DNA of 64,000 nucleotides. Source: Lachnospiraceae bacterium. GTDB lineage: Bacteria > Bacillota > Clostridia > Lachnospirales > Lachnospiraceae. Positions 28,737 through 38,307 of this stretch are shown here, one piece after another. Both the position numbers and the translations under genes were made by a program. How positions within the stretch are numbered: the first letter of the stretch is position 1; each line of letters opens with the position of its first letter. The notes beneath the pieces are model-generated. The model had not been told where the DNA came from, did not search any database, and saw only the letters and a program-made list of their open reading frames with translations. The stretch is taken from the NCBI GenBank assembly GCA_024692905.1, contig JAILLY010000076.1:1-64000 (forward strand), given 5' to 3'.

Positions 28737-30959
28737 TCACTTCACGGAACCCGACTTGCCGAGAGGACATGCCTCGGTCATATAGGTGTTTCCGTATATA
28801 TCGTATACGATATACCTTCCGTATGTATCAAGATTATCAAACGGCGCCCTGCTTCTCTTAAGCTTTAAGTCCTTTGCCTTATAGACATCACCGTATGTAT
28901 CATAATCCCAGTTTCCTTTTTCATCCATGTATTCAAGCAAAAGTTCGATCTCATCGCTGTCCTCAAGATAGTATGCCGTGTCCTCATCTTCACCGGAAGT
29001 TATATCTCCGAAACAGTATCCCAGGATCACTCCGTCCTTATGCGCATCATCATAATAAAGATAAATGAACGCCTCGCTTCCGTTTATAAGGACCGGAATG
29101 CGTCCGAACTTGGCAACTTCACCGGTACCCGGATCTTCATGCATCATGGTGGCATAGAAAGGAACCGTATAACCGTTTATAGAAAACCATTCCGTCGGAT
29201 TAACAAGCGCAAGGCGGTTCTTTCCGTCAACACTGCAGTTATAATCCCTTCCCATGAGTATCAGCAGTTCCTCTCCGTTTATCTCATCCGTAAACATGAG
29301 GGTTAGCTCGACATGGTCAATAAGATCCCACGCATCATTCGAAAGACTGACCGCATAATAACCGTTTTCCGTCTTCTTTGCTTCAAGCGTATAGGTTGCG
29401 GTCTCGTTATACTCATCCGTCTCATCATCTCCTGCCGTCTCGACTGCGGCTTCCGACTCCATTTCCGCAGCTTCCGTCTCGGCAACTTCCTCGTAGGATT
29501 CTATATACCAGCTTCCCCCGTACTGGGATACGACTTCTTCACCTTCATGCGCGAGGCGCCTTGACATAAGGTTATCATAAAAGGCAATGACATTCTTATC
29601 ATAACCTAAGCCTACCATTGATTCCCTGCCGTCTTCATATGCATAAAACGCATCGAAGGGACTGTATACGAGCAGGCCGTGTCCGAAGGGATAATCGCTG
29701 TCCGTATATACCACGGCATTGTTGACCCAGTTTATAAGGGCAGGTGATGCATCAGTGTAAAGATTGATGGCAAGCGTCTGAAGGTCAATGGAATCAGATC
29801 CTTTATATTCACCGGCCACGGTCATACTGTTGCTGCGTGCCCTGACATACTCTTCATAGCCCTCCGTTTTTTTAACTGAAGCGGCGATCGAGGAAATATA
29901 ATTGGAATATGCCGCATATAATCTCTCGATATAGTCGATACGGATCACTGAGATCGAACTGACCGCCTTATACTCATGGATCGCGGCCATATATCCCTGA
30001 GCAGCCTTCTCGCACAGTTTCTGCGGTTCCCTGTCAAGGAGTTCAAGGAGCTGCGTATAATTCATGCCTATACCGCTGACTGTGCTCTCGGCTCCGACCA
30101 TATAGGTGGCATGCGCACCGAGGCTCATACCCATCTCAAGAGTACACATATTGCAGGCATCGAAGATAACCGCATCAAAGTCAACTCCCGCTTTATCAAG
30201 CTCCCTCTTTATTTCATAGTCATACATCCAGCCGAAGGTATTTCCTTCAGAATCCCTGAACCCTTTGCCCAGCTGATCCATTCCGAACCCTACGGGTGCA
30301 CCGCCGCCGTGATCCCAAAGCACCAGAGTATAATTTGCCGCAGGATATTTGGCTGATGCAAACTTGATGAAATCCGAAAGGTCTCCTTCGCTCGTCATTG
30401 TAGTCCTTCCGAGCTTTTGGACTTCATATATACCTTCATTATCAATGGCATACCGGGTCACTTCACCGTCGGGGATGAGATTGTTCTGCCAGTCATTGGC
30501 GCCTCCGCACTCAAGCACCACATTAACACCGTCGGGGATCGTCGCATCAAGCATCTCCTTAATGTCGGCGGTAGCATATCCTCCCGGCGACTTATCATTT
30601 CCGCTCTCAAGGTCGCTTCCGACCATATATATCATAAGGGTACGCAGCGCCTCGTTGCCGGACGGTTTCTTCATTGCCGGCGGCTTGGGTATCTCTTCTT
30701 CAAGTTCAAGAGTAATGTCGGGAACGGCTTCGCTTGCGTTATCCTCTTCATCCTCGGCAGCCACATCCTCCCCGGCAGCCTCCGCCACGGTATCATCCAC
30801 GTCCGCCATGCCGTCATCCGCCCCGCGGGACGGTACATGATTGATATTTATGTTTACCGTATTGGGCAGGCTGAGTCCGTCCGCTTCGGCAAGCGGAGCA
30901 CATGAAGCCAGTAACACAGCGGCAGCAACGGCTGCACATAAAAGTTTGAACCTCTTCAT
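28737..30959 (-). CDS. clostripain-family (C11) lipoprotein protease
   Basis: The 740-residue protein starts with a lipoprotein signal (lipobox LASC, Cys at about residue 20). An acidic low-complexity linker follows (about 40-95), and then a C11 peptidase domain. The dyad is visible: His in LVLWDHGGGAPVG (about 217) and Cys in VIFDACNMCTLEMG (about 269). In the family the enzyme cleaves after basic residues, and many are self-processing and secreted. The C-terminal 250 residues are a beta-rich domain preceded by a Glu/Ala-rich linker. I chose the ATG at 30959 because AAGGAGGG precedes it. It lies 25 bp after the RyR-protease gene, suggesting one transcript. Confidence 0.88.
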   Translation of the reverse strand: MKRFKLLCAAVAAAVLLASCAPLAEADGLSLPNTVNININHVPSRGADDGMADVDDTVAEAAGEDVAAEDEEDNASEAVPDITLELEEEIPKPPAMKKPSGNEALRTLMIYMVGSDLESGNDKSPGGYATADIKEMLDATIPDGVNVVLECGGANDWQNNLIPDGEVTRYAIDNEGIYEVQKLGRTTMTSEGDLSDFIKFASAKYPAANYTLVLWDHGGGAPVGFGMDQLGKGFRDSEGNTFGWMYDYEIKRELDKAGVDFDAVIFDACNMCTLEMGMSLGAHATYMVGAESTVSGIGMNYTQLLELLDREPQKLCEKAAQGYMAAIHEYKAVSSISVIRIDYIERLYAAYSNYISSIAASVKKTEGYEEYVRARSNSMTVAGEYKGSDSIDLQTLAINLYTDASPALINWVNNAVVYTDSDYPFGHGLLVYSPFDAFYAYEDGRESMVGLGYDKNVIAFYDNLMSRRLAHEGEEVVSQYGGSWYIESYEEVAETEAAEMESEAAVETAGDDETDEYNETATYTLEAKKTENGYYAVSLSNDAWDLIDHVELTLMFTDEINGEELLILMGRDYNCSVDGKNRLALVNPTEWFSINGYTVPFYATMMHEDPGTGEVAKFGRIPVLINGSEAFIYLYYDDAHKDGVILGYCFGDITSGEDEDTAYYLEDSDEIELLLEYMDEKGNWDYDTYGDVYKAKDLKLKRSRAPFDNLDTYGRYIVYDIYGNTYMTEACPLGKSGSVK

Positions 30960-30984
30960 TTTCACCCTCCTTGATAAATGATCC

Positions 30985-33900
30985 TTACATATCCTCCGTA
31001 AACGCACCTATCATAAGATTATGATATTTGCCGTTCTGAGCATTTATTACCCTGTGAACGTCCTGCCATCCGTAGTTTATATCCTTATAAAAACTCTCTC
31101 CCGGATGCGAGCCGGCCCTCAGCAGATATCCGTTATAATCACAGTCCTGTTCGATCCCTATATTCCCTCCGTCAAGTTTTACGACCACCGAGAAATACTC
31201 ACCTCTTTTAAGAGTCACGGGTTCCGAAAGATCTATCGTATAATATCCGTCATAATAAAGCCTCCCACCGGTATATCCCGCTTCCACTCCGGATCCGGGA
31301 TCCGAAGGATCCGTAAGGTTTTTATATATGCTGACCGTATAATCCGCACCGTCCGGCCGCATCTTCCCCGCATATACCGTTACCGCACGCAGGAGCTCTT
31401 CCTCATGTCCGCCCTGTCCGCTGACGCAGAAAACATTGGCTCCCTCATTAAGAAAATCACAGCGTATATTGGGAACAGTCATCTGGGTGTCATAGCAGTA
31501 CTGATTATCAAAGCCGTCATCGGAAGCCTGCATATCGATAACATAGGCTTCCGGAACGATCGTTGGATCCTCGTAGGACAGCCAGAAGTATGATTCTTCC
31601 TTAAGTGCGGTCTTATCCTGCCAGCTGTTCCTTACAAGCCAGGCACCGTCCCTTTCGGGCTCCACAAAAAAATAATCCTTTGGAAAATCATCATCCCAGC
31701 CTATCACGACCACCGCATGATCTCCGTAGGAATCATCAAGATCATAGGTGTACTGGGCATTCGTTCCCGCGTTATAATACCTTCCACGCCCGTCACCGTA
31801 ATAAATGATCCCCGCACCGCCGTTCTCGACTATGGCCTGTTTGACATGCGAAGGATTGGCACGGATGTTTAAGAACATAACATTACGAAGATGGGCGGCA
31901 TCCCTGCCTTCATATCCCTCGGGGAGTCCGTTTTTAAGTATGTCACCGGCAGTACCGTAGGGAATGAGTTCCTCATCCACTATCCCTCTGCGTTTCATAA
32001 GTGCAAGCGCCGCATATTTGGGGTCTCCTCCCGCATCAAGAAACGGATCGTCCTTACCGGCATATTCAAGGCTGTCGCCGGTATCACCCATAGTGGGCGA
32101 TGCACCTTTATGATAGGTGGCATATGCAAGCTGAAGTTCGCTGTAATCGACATCCGTACCAACAAGTCCCTGCTTAAGCATCGACAGTTCAGCCAGAGAC
32201 ACTGCCGCATGAACCCAGCATGTTCCAAGATCTCCCTGATCCCTTGTGGCGGGATACATGCTCTCAAGCGTTTTGGAAAGCATGGGATCGTCATAACTTA
32301 AAGGATAAGCCGCCGGAGGTGTATAATCGGCATCAGGCACAAACCTTATCATCCCGTCCCCGAGCAAAGACCTTATTTCCTCATAGGAAACCGAATCCGA
32401 GACCGCCGTTACCTCGTCAGTATACGGAGCCGGTTTAAAGCCCGGAACATGTGACCCCTTCTTTAAGGCCTTCCGGCCGGACGCAGCCGCCCAGACAAGC
32501 CCGAGTATGAGTATAAGAAGAAGTATGATAAGGATATACTTCCTTCGATCGGTCCTGTTCCTTACTTCAGGTATCTTTCCGCCGTTATCTTTGATATCCT
32601 TAAACAGCCGGCAGGTGACAACTACGTTATCCCTGTCCATCTGTTTATAATCAAGATTTTTGCCGGTGACGGTATTCTCCGTTTGTGAAAGAGCATCAAG
32701 TTCATCCCAGGGGATAAGGCATGCATGTATCCTTGATACGGGATCCTTGGAAATGCGTACCGACTGGTCTTCTTCGTGCATCCGTATACGTTCCTTAAGG
32801 ACTTCGTCGCTCATGCGCGTATATCCCATCGTATAATGGAATGCACACCACCTTAAATGCTCTGTCTTTCCGAGATTATCAAGCGTTTTGCCGTTTAACC
32901 TCTCAGGATCGGTCATGTCCAGTCTTTCAAGAAGTGCCGACAGATAATCCGCACTTGCCCGACAGCTCATCCGGCTGAAATAATCACAGTCAAGCCACTG
33001 TTCTTCTGACGAGCCGTCCTCACCGCAGTAATAATGGTTTATCCTGCGGGCAAGAACATCCATTCCGTCCCCATACAGTATGTTTATGTCAAAGACACTT
33101 GATTCAACGTTCGTGCCGTCAATGCGGGTGCATATGACTTTATCGTTATAGACGCAGTATACGGGAAGCTTATGCCCGGATGCCTTAAGTACGTCCGTAA
33201 GGCCGTAGGTTATCTCACTGCCGGTATCCTCGTTTCCTACCGCAACCATGAGTCCCGTAAGTGTACCGGCTTTCTTTCTTAAGTAATCCGTAAGTTCCCT
33301 GCTGCGCCCGTCATAAGGCATAAATGATATATCATAGTTTTCGGTTATACCGGGATATCTTGATATAAAGAAGCCGTTCCTTTTATCCACGTCGGGATCG
33401 AACACGGCTGCATGAAATGTGCTTCCGTAAAACTGACCGTTTGCAACGAGTTTGCGGAGTATCTCCTGACCGATACATCCGAATCCGATAAGGAGTATAT
33501 CGACATCATTTACGGCCTTTGCCTTATCATCAAAATCTATGCTCCTGCATATGGGATATTCCTTCATCAGAAGCCTTGCGGCAAGCTCGGCCCTGTTATA
33601 GATCCTTACCGTACCGTATCCGTAATGATCATGGAGCGCCTGAAGATCATGTCCTGCCTCAGCCCTTGAAGCAAACATCACAAGCTCGGTCCGCAAAGGA
33701 TCGACGCCGTACTGCTTAAGACATTCGCGCATCTTAAGTGCATATACGAGGTTACCGTTATCATCCGCCGAAACCGCACTCAACCGGAACCTGCACTTTC
33801 CCTTACCTATATGCAGGCTCTTTAAGAATGAGAGCTCCGGCCCTGTCGCGGCACTGTCAGAATACCATAAACCGCCCATGCGCCTTATCTCGGCTTCATA

Positions 33901-34407
33901 GGCATTCCCGTTCCCGACGAAAACTATCGACGTATGACTGTTCCCGGAAAGAGTACGTGCAAGCGCGATCGAGTTATCGTCAATACCGTATATGAGCTCA
34001 ACGTCGTTGATATACAAAAGCCATGTACGGAGCCTTCGGATAAGGCTCTGGCCAAGGACAAGGATAACGACGCTCACAAGTGAATAATATGCAAAGAAAT
34101 GTATGGTCCAGTAATACAGGGAAGTCCAGAAGGTCTTTCCTGCTATCTGCATATAGGCAGAATAGTTATTGCCTCCGGCATTGCCGAACATCCGGCCGAT
34201 ATCCACGACCGTCCTCAGCACGGCTATCAGCGGCTCGCCGGAATATGAGGATGCGTTTATCGATCCGTATATGATAAGTCCTCCGGCGATAGCTACCGTA
34301 AATGCCACTCCGGTCCATCTCCCGTTACGGTCCGCATCGATCGCAAGGGCAAGGATCAGAGCAAGGAACACTGCCATTGATAATAAGATTACTGAAATAC
34401 TTCCCAT
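30985..34407 (-). CDS. membrane protein: TrkA-like Rossmann and RyR domains fused to a papain-like protease
   Basis: The 1140-residue protein has about three N-terminal membrane segments (3-22, 31-50, 93-120). A TrkA-like Rossmann region follows (YGIDDNSIALA, 140-150), then a second with GFGCIGQ (308-314). A RyR-type domain (about 510-595) has TEHLRWCAFHYTMGYTR and HACLIPWDELDAL, with DYKQMDRDNV further on. After another membrane segment (623-643) comes a C1 papain-like peptidase: Gln724 and Cys730 in RDQGDLGTCWVHAA, His897 in GDHAVVVIGWD and Asn927 in RNSW. A beta-rich lectin-like tail follows (about 990-1130). With an even number of membrane spans the nucleotide-binding half should be inside the cell and the protease outside. 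RyR and TrkA domains bind nucleotides or NAD in other proteins; the ligand here is unknown. The start has GGGAGG four bases upstream. The gene lies between the TIR gene and the C11 gene. Confidence 0.82.
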   Translation of the reverse strand: MGSISVILLSMAVFLALILALAIDADRNGRWTGVAFTVAIAGGLIIYGSINASSYSGEPLIAVLRTVVDIGRMFGNAGGNNYSAYMQIAGKTFWTSLYYWTIHFFAYYSLVSVVILVLGQSLIRRLRTWLLYINDVELIYGIDDNSIALARTLSGNSHTSIVFVGNGNAYEAEIRRMGGLWYSDSAATGPELSFLKSLHIGKGKCRFRLSAVSADDNGNLVYALKMRECLKQYGVDPLRTELVMFASRAEAGHDLQALHDHYGYGTVRIYNRAELAARLLMKEYPICRSIDFDDKAKAVNDVDILLIGFGCIGQEILRKLVANGQFYGSTFHAAVFDPDVDKRNGFFISRYPGITENYDISFMPYDGRSRELTDYLRKKAGTLTGLMVAVGNEDTGSEITYGLTDVLKASGHKLPVYCVYNDKVICTRIDGTNVESSVFDINILYGDGMDVLARRINHYYCGEDGSSEEQWLDCDYFSRMSCRASADYLSALLERLDMTDPERLNGKTLDNLGKTEHLRWCAFHYTMGYTRMSDEVLKERIRMHEEDQSVRISKDPVSRIHACLIPWDELDALSQTENTVTGKNLDYKQMDRDNVVVTCRLFKDIKDNGGKIPEVRNRTDRRKYILIILLLILILGLVWAAASGRKALKKGSHVPGFKPAPYTDEVTAVSDSVSYEEIRSLLGDGMIRFVPDADYTPPAAYPLSYDDPMLSKTLESMYPATRDQGDLGTCWVHAAVSLAELSMLKQGLVGTDVDYSELQLAYATYHKGASPTMGDTGDSLEYAGKDDPFLDAGGDPKYAALALMKRRGIVDEELIPYGTAGDILKNGLPEGYEGRDAAHLRNVMFLNIRANPSHVKQAIVENGGAGIIYYGDGRGRYYNAGTNAQYTYDLDDSYGDHAVVVIGWDDDFPKDYFFVEPERDGAWLVRNSWQDKTALKEESYFWLSYEDPTIVPEAYVIDMQASDDGFDNQYCYDTQMTVPNIRCDFLNEGANVFCVSGQGGHEEELLRAVTVYAGKMRPDGADYTVSIYKNLTDPSDPGSGVEAGYTGGRLYYDGYYTIDLSEPVTLKRGEYFSVVVKLDGGNIGIEQDCDYNGYLLRAGSHPGESFYKDINYGWQDVHRVINAQNGKYHNLMIGAFTEDM

Positions 34408-34440
34408 ATAACCTCCCGGGGTAATAACAATAATAAACGA

Positions 34441-37212
34441 TCAATCATCCGGAAGGAGTGATTGTATTTCTTCATCAATCCTCTGCCTGTCCTTCTCTGT
34501 CAGGATACCTTTTTCAATATATAGATCAGTAGCGGCTGCCGCTCCATCAAGTATGTCTTCTTTACTGTATTTGCCTCCGGTCATGATCTCCATAAGCATA
34601 TCCGACAATTCCTGAGACCCCAGATACTCGGAATTATTATCAAAGCAAACCATAAACAGAAAACTATATGCCGCATTTTCATAATCTCCAATTCTTTTGT
34701 ATGAATCGGCAGCATATTTGTAGCTGGTTTTTATCATACTCCAGTTACTGCCCTGTGTATTCTCCTTGATATACTCAGCTGCAGCTTTTTCTAAATATCC
34801 GGCGGCATTGGCATAATCCATTTTATCGTCATAATAGATCTCTGCAAACATCCGATACATGTCAGCCGAAACATACTCTGCCTCCTCTGCTTTCATCAAA
34901 TAATCCAATGCTGTATCATTATCATCATTATCATAACAGATCGAGCCGAGCCGGAATAATACCTCACCGTCATCCGAACCGGCCTGCTCATAATATTCCC
35001 GTGCCTTTTCCCTATCCGCTTCAACCCCAAGGCCTTCATAATATATGTTTCCAAGATATTTATTTGCCTTGAAGCTGCCGCTTTCCCCTGCCTTCTTAAA
35101 GCATTTCATGGCATTCTCATAATCAGGCTTGTCAGAAAGGTGACCCTCATAATACAATCTGCCCACATTATACATTCCTGCCCCGTTATCATCCTCCTTT
35201 TGAGCCGCCTGCATATAGTAGTCCTTTGCGGCCTCGTAATCCGTTTTCACTCCATATCCGTTTTCATACATTAATCCTATAAAATCAAGCGCCTGGGCAC
35301 TTCCGGACCAGGCTGCCCTTTCAAAATACTGCAGCGCTTCCTCGTCCCTGCTGTTAACAAAAAAATACCTGCCCTGTCTGAATGCCGACTCTACACTCCC
35401 CATCTCCATTCCCTTATTGAAATATTCAAGTGCCTTGTCTTCGCTGGTCTCTACTCCATATCCGTTAAGATACATCTCACCGATACTGGCATATGCATCT
35501 ACATAACTGTGTTCTGCGGCAAGCTCATAGTATTCCATTGAACGTGTATAATCAGGCTCACCATCCTTCGTTCCGTACTTTCCGTCACGGAAGAGGTTCC
35601 CGAGCTTCCAATAGGCCTTGGCATATCCGGCTTCAGACGATTTAGTATACCAGTTATATGCCTCGTTTATATCCTCTACCACGTCCCCGTTACCGTATTC
35701 ATACTGAATTGCTATATTATACATCGCTACCGGATTGCCGAGATCTGCGGCCTTATCGTAAAACCTGCGGGCTTCATGCGCATTGGGCTCGATCCCTTCA
35801 CCCTTGCCATACATATATCCGGCCATATTCATACTGGCTATATTTCCGGCCTCTGCGGCCTTTTTGTAATGATCAAGCGAGTCACGAAATGCCTTGTCGG
35901 CATTTACGTCTTTATCCTGGAGAGCATACAATTCACCTATGCAGTGATTTGAATTGCCTGCATAAAAGGGATCCAGTGCGGTCAGTTTTTCATAGTATAT
36001 AAAAGCCTTTTCATAATCCTTATCTATACCGCCGTAACCGTCCTTATAAATATCGCCTATAGTGGAGCTTGCAGCGGACGCAATATCGCGTACACTGCTG
36101 GATTCGGCCTTTTCCAAATATCCTATGATCTCATCGGTATCGGGTTTCTCTTCGGAAATGCAGTCTTTTATCATCAATCCCTTGTAATAATTCGCTTCAA
36201 GGCATCCGTTTGCAAGTGCCTCGTCAATAAGTGCTCCGGCCTCATCAAGATCCACAGAAACCCCATATCCGTTTTTATATAGGGAAGCAAGCCCGATACG
36301 TGCCAGATCACTCCCCTTATCCACTCCATTCTGAAAATGTGTCACGGCTGATCCATAATCATAATCCCTTACATCCAGCAACCCGAGATAATAAAACGCA
36401 TCTGCCGATCCGTGCCGGGCTGCGATCTCAAATTCCGCCCGTGCCTTATCATTATCCTCAGTCCCGCGGTACTCGGAATAGAATGCTTCAAGTCCTCTGG
36501 CCATATGATCAGGCCGCAAAATAATAAAAGCGGCCGCGGCAAGACATAAAGCAAGCACTGCGGCTGCTATACCGAATATGGCTTTCCTTTTCTTTTTTGA
36601 ACGCTTTTTGTCCTCAATCTTCTTTACCAGATCCTCATCATTCATCTGCGGATGCTGCAGGATCGTTGTGATGTATTCGCGAAGCTCATGGATATGTTTG
36701 TTAAGGGGATTGGAAACCGCATCAAGCCAATGAACACGTGTAAGATAGTATTCAAGTTCATCATTCATATCAGATTTGGTCAACCGAAAAGGAACTATTG
36801 TCCTGCCCGCGTTGAAAGCCAGTGCAACTTCATTCATTACCTGCTTGGATGCGTTGGATTCATCGGTATATACAAGGACAAGAACCTTTGCAGTTGCAAT
36901 ACCGTATTTGATCGCGGATACCCACTCCTGTCCGGGCATTATATCCCTCGGAGCGTACCAGCATTTGATACCATGATGCTCGAAATTCGCCACTATCGCA
37001 TCAGCAACATTTTTATTATGTGACGAATAACTGATGAACACATCATAGTTTCCTTTTGTATCATCAGAAGCAGATATTGACTCTTCAAATGTATTCCCGT
37101 TTATAGGCTCAACTTGGGGCGACTCATCTGCCTGTCCTGTAAGCGGTGCTCCGCACGACTTACAAAACATGGCTCCATCCTTACACTCGGTTCCGCACTG
37201 TCTGCAAAACAT
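34441..37212 (-). CDS. zinc-ribbon / TIR / transmembrane / Sel1-repeat protein
   Basis: The 923-residue product opens with a zinc ribbon (CRQC...CKSC, Cys 3, 6, 17, 20). A TIR domain follows (about 56-186) from YDVFISYSSHNKNVADAI to the IVPFRL strand. The glutamate in KQVMNEVALAF (about 128) aligns with the catalytic Glu of TIR NADases. A basic stretch and one membrane segment (about 210-233) lead to some 650 residues of Sel1/TPR-like repeats (AMYNIAIQYEYGNGD type) ending near the C-terminus. The repeats should be outside the cell and the TIR inside. I chose the start at 37212 because GAGGTGG precedes it. It has its own promoter and leads a group of three genes. Whether it hydrolyses NAD or only signals by protein contact cannot be told from sequence. 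Confidence 0.87.
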   Translation of the reverse strand: MFCRQCGTECKDGAMFCKSCGAPLTGQADESPQVEPINGNTFEESISASDDTKGNYDVFISYSSHNKNVADAIVANFEHHGIKCWYAPRDIMPGQEWVSAIKYGIATAKVLVLVYTDESNASKQVMNEVALAFNAGRTIVPFRLTKSDMNDELEYYLTRVHWLDAVSNPLNKHIHELREYITTILQHPQMNDEDLVKKIEDKKRSKKKRKAIFGIAAAVLALCLAAAAFIILRPDHMARGLEAFYSEYRGTEDNDKARAEFEIAARHGSADAFYYLGLLDVRDYDYGSAVTHFQNGVDKGSDLARIGLASLYKNGYGVSVDLDEAGALIDEALANGCLEANYYKGLMIKDCISEEKPDTDEIIGYLEKAESSSVRDIASAASSTIGDIYKDGYGGIDKDYEKAFIYYEKLTALDPFYAGNSNHCIGELYALQDKDVNADKAFRDSLDHYKKAAEAGNIASMNMAGYMYGKGEGIEPNAHEARRFYDKAADLGNPVAMYNIAIQYEYGNGDVVEDINEAYNWYTKSSEAGYAKAYWKLGNLFRDGKYGTKDGEPDYTRSMEYYELAAEHSYVDAYASIGEMYLNGYGVETSEDKALEYFNKGMEMGSVESAFRQGRYFFVNSRDEEALQYFERAAWSGSAQALDFIGLMYENGYGVKTDYEAAKDYYMQAAQKEDDNGAGMYNVGRLYYEGHLSDKPDYENAMKCFKKAGESGSFKANKYLGNIYYEGLGVEADREKAREYYEQAGSDDGEVLFRLGSICYDNDDNDTALDYLMKAEEAEYVSADMYRMFAEIYYDDKMDYANAAGYLEKAAAEYIKENTQGSNWSMIKTSYKYAADSYKRIGDYENAAYSFLFMVCFDNNSEYLGSQELSDMLMEIMTGGKYSKEDILDGAAAATDLYIEKGILTEKDRQRIDEEIQSLLPDD

Positions 37213-37312
37213 GATATCCACCTCTTTCCAAAATGACATATATGACGGCCGCTGCCGTTATGAACGGTTTATCCGTATCCCGGACGCATGAAAACAAGCC
37301 GGCACATACTAA

Positions 37313-37341
37313 ATATTATCACATCCCGGGGGAATTTCCAA
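37313..37341 (-). promoter_or_regulatory. promoter of the TIR-RyR/protease-C11 group
   Basis: On the minus strand TTGGAA (37336-37341) and TAATAT (37313-37318) are exactly 17 bp apart. This gives a leader of about 95-100 bases before the TIR gene. It shows the group can be expressed apart from truB. Confidence 0.6.
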
Positions 37342-37381
37342 TACAGAGGAGGAGAGGTCCATATTACGTTAAAGGGGTTTG

Positions 37382-38281
37382 TCAGGAAATGAACATCTTA
37401 AATACTTTATACAGACCTGAAGAAGGATCAAGATCATATAATGCTGCAAAGTCACCGTTTGAGCCGTATACGCGGAACCTAAGCGACTTCACATCCGATA
37501 CCTTTACCGCTGCAGCATCGCTCTTCTTAAACGGATTTCCGTTCATGAGGAGTTTATCCGCTCCCTCACTCATTACTATACTTCCGCAGTCTTCAAACAG
37601 CTTTTCGACCGGTATCAGATGTTCCTCAAGACTTCCCTCATCCGCCCACTCCTGCACGGTCGAAAGCTTTACTGCCGAATCAGCGGTAAAGTCACCCGAG
37701 CGCGTCCTTATAAGGCTCTCCATCGCAGCGCCGCATCCGAGCTTTGCTCCTATATCATGACAGAGCGTGCGTATATAGGTTCCCTTGGAACAGGTTACGT
37801 GAAGCCGCACACGCGGCAGATCGATACTTATTATATCGATCGAATGGATCGTGACCGGTCGCGGCTTACGCTCAATCTCCTTACCCTCGCGGGCAAGCTC
37901 ATAGAGTTTCTTACCCCCGACCTTTATTGCGGAATACATAGGCGGGATCTGTTCAATATCACCGGTAAAATCCTTTATGACCGAAGTGACATCCCCGGCA
38001 GACAGGCTGACTTCGTTTCTTTTAAGTACTGTCCCCGAGATATCCTGGGTATCCGTAACAATACCAAAAAGGAGTACTGTTTCGTACTCCTTGGTCTTAT
38101 CGGTAAGCATATCGCACACACGTGTCGCACTCCCCAGACAGACCGGAAGGACTCCTTGTGCATCCGGGTCGAGCGTTCCGGTATGCCCTATCTTCTTCTG
38201 CCTGCAGATACCGCGAAGCTTTGCCACAACATCATGTGATGTGTATCCGCGCTCCTTATATATGTTAAGTATCCCGTTCAT
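37382..38281 (-). CDS. truB: tRNA pseudouridine-55 synthase
   Basis: The 299-residue enzyme makes pseudouridine at position 55 of tRNA. The N-terminus (NGILNIYKERGYTSHDVVAK) and the catalytic-loop motif GHTGTLDPDAQGVLPVC are diagnostic. The C-terminal PUA-like domain is present. It follows nrnA in the rimP-nusA-infB operon. The next gene in most relatives is ribF; here it is 8.6 kb away. Confidence 0.97.
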   Translation of the reverse strand: MNGILNIYKERGYTSHDVVAKLRGICRQKKIGHTGTLDPDAQGVLPVCLGSATRVCDMLTDKTKEYETVLLFGIVTDTQDISGTVLKRNEVSLSAGDVTSVIKDFTGDIEQIPPMYSAIKVGGKKLYELAREGKEIERKPRPVTIHSIDIISIDLPRVRLHVTCSKGTYIRTLCHDIGAKLGCGAAMESLIRTRSGDFTADSAVKLSTVQEWADEGSLEEHLIPVEKLFEDCGSIVMSEGADKLLMNGNPFKKSDAAAVKVSDVKSLRFRVYGSNGDFAALYDLDPSSGLYKVFKMFIS

Positions 38282-38307
38282 TTCACCTTATCTTCCGGAA
38301 GCCTTAC

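Noticed and set aside
30985..34407. RyR/Rossmann protein as a TrkA-type potassium channel regulator
   Set aside because: It has no ion-channel core and is fused to a complete papain-like protease.
34441..37212. TIR gene as part of a Thoeris defence system
   Set aside because: No ThsA-like NAD-hydrolysing effector is adjacent; the neighbours are proteases instead.
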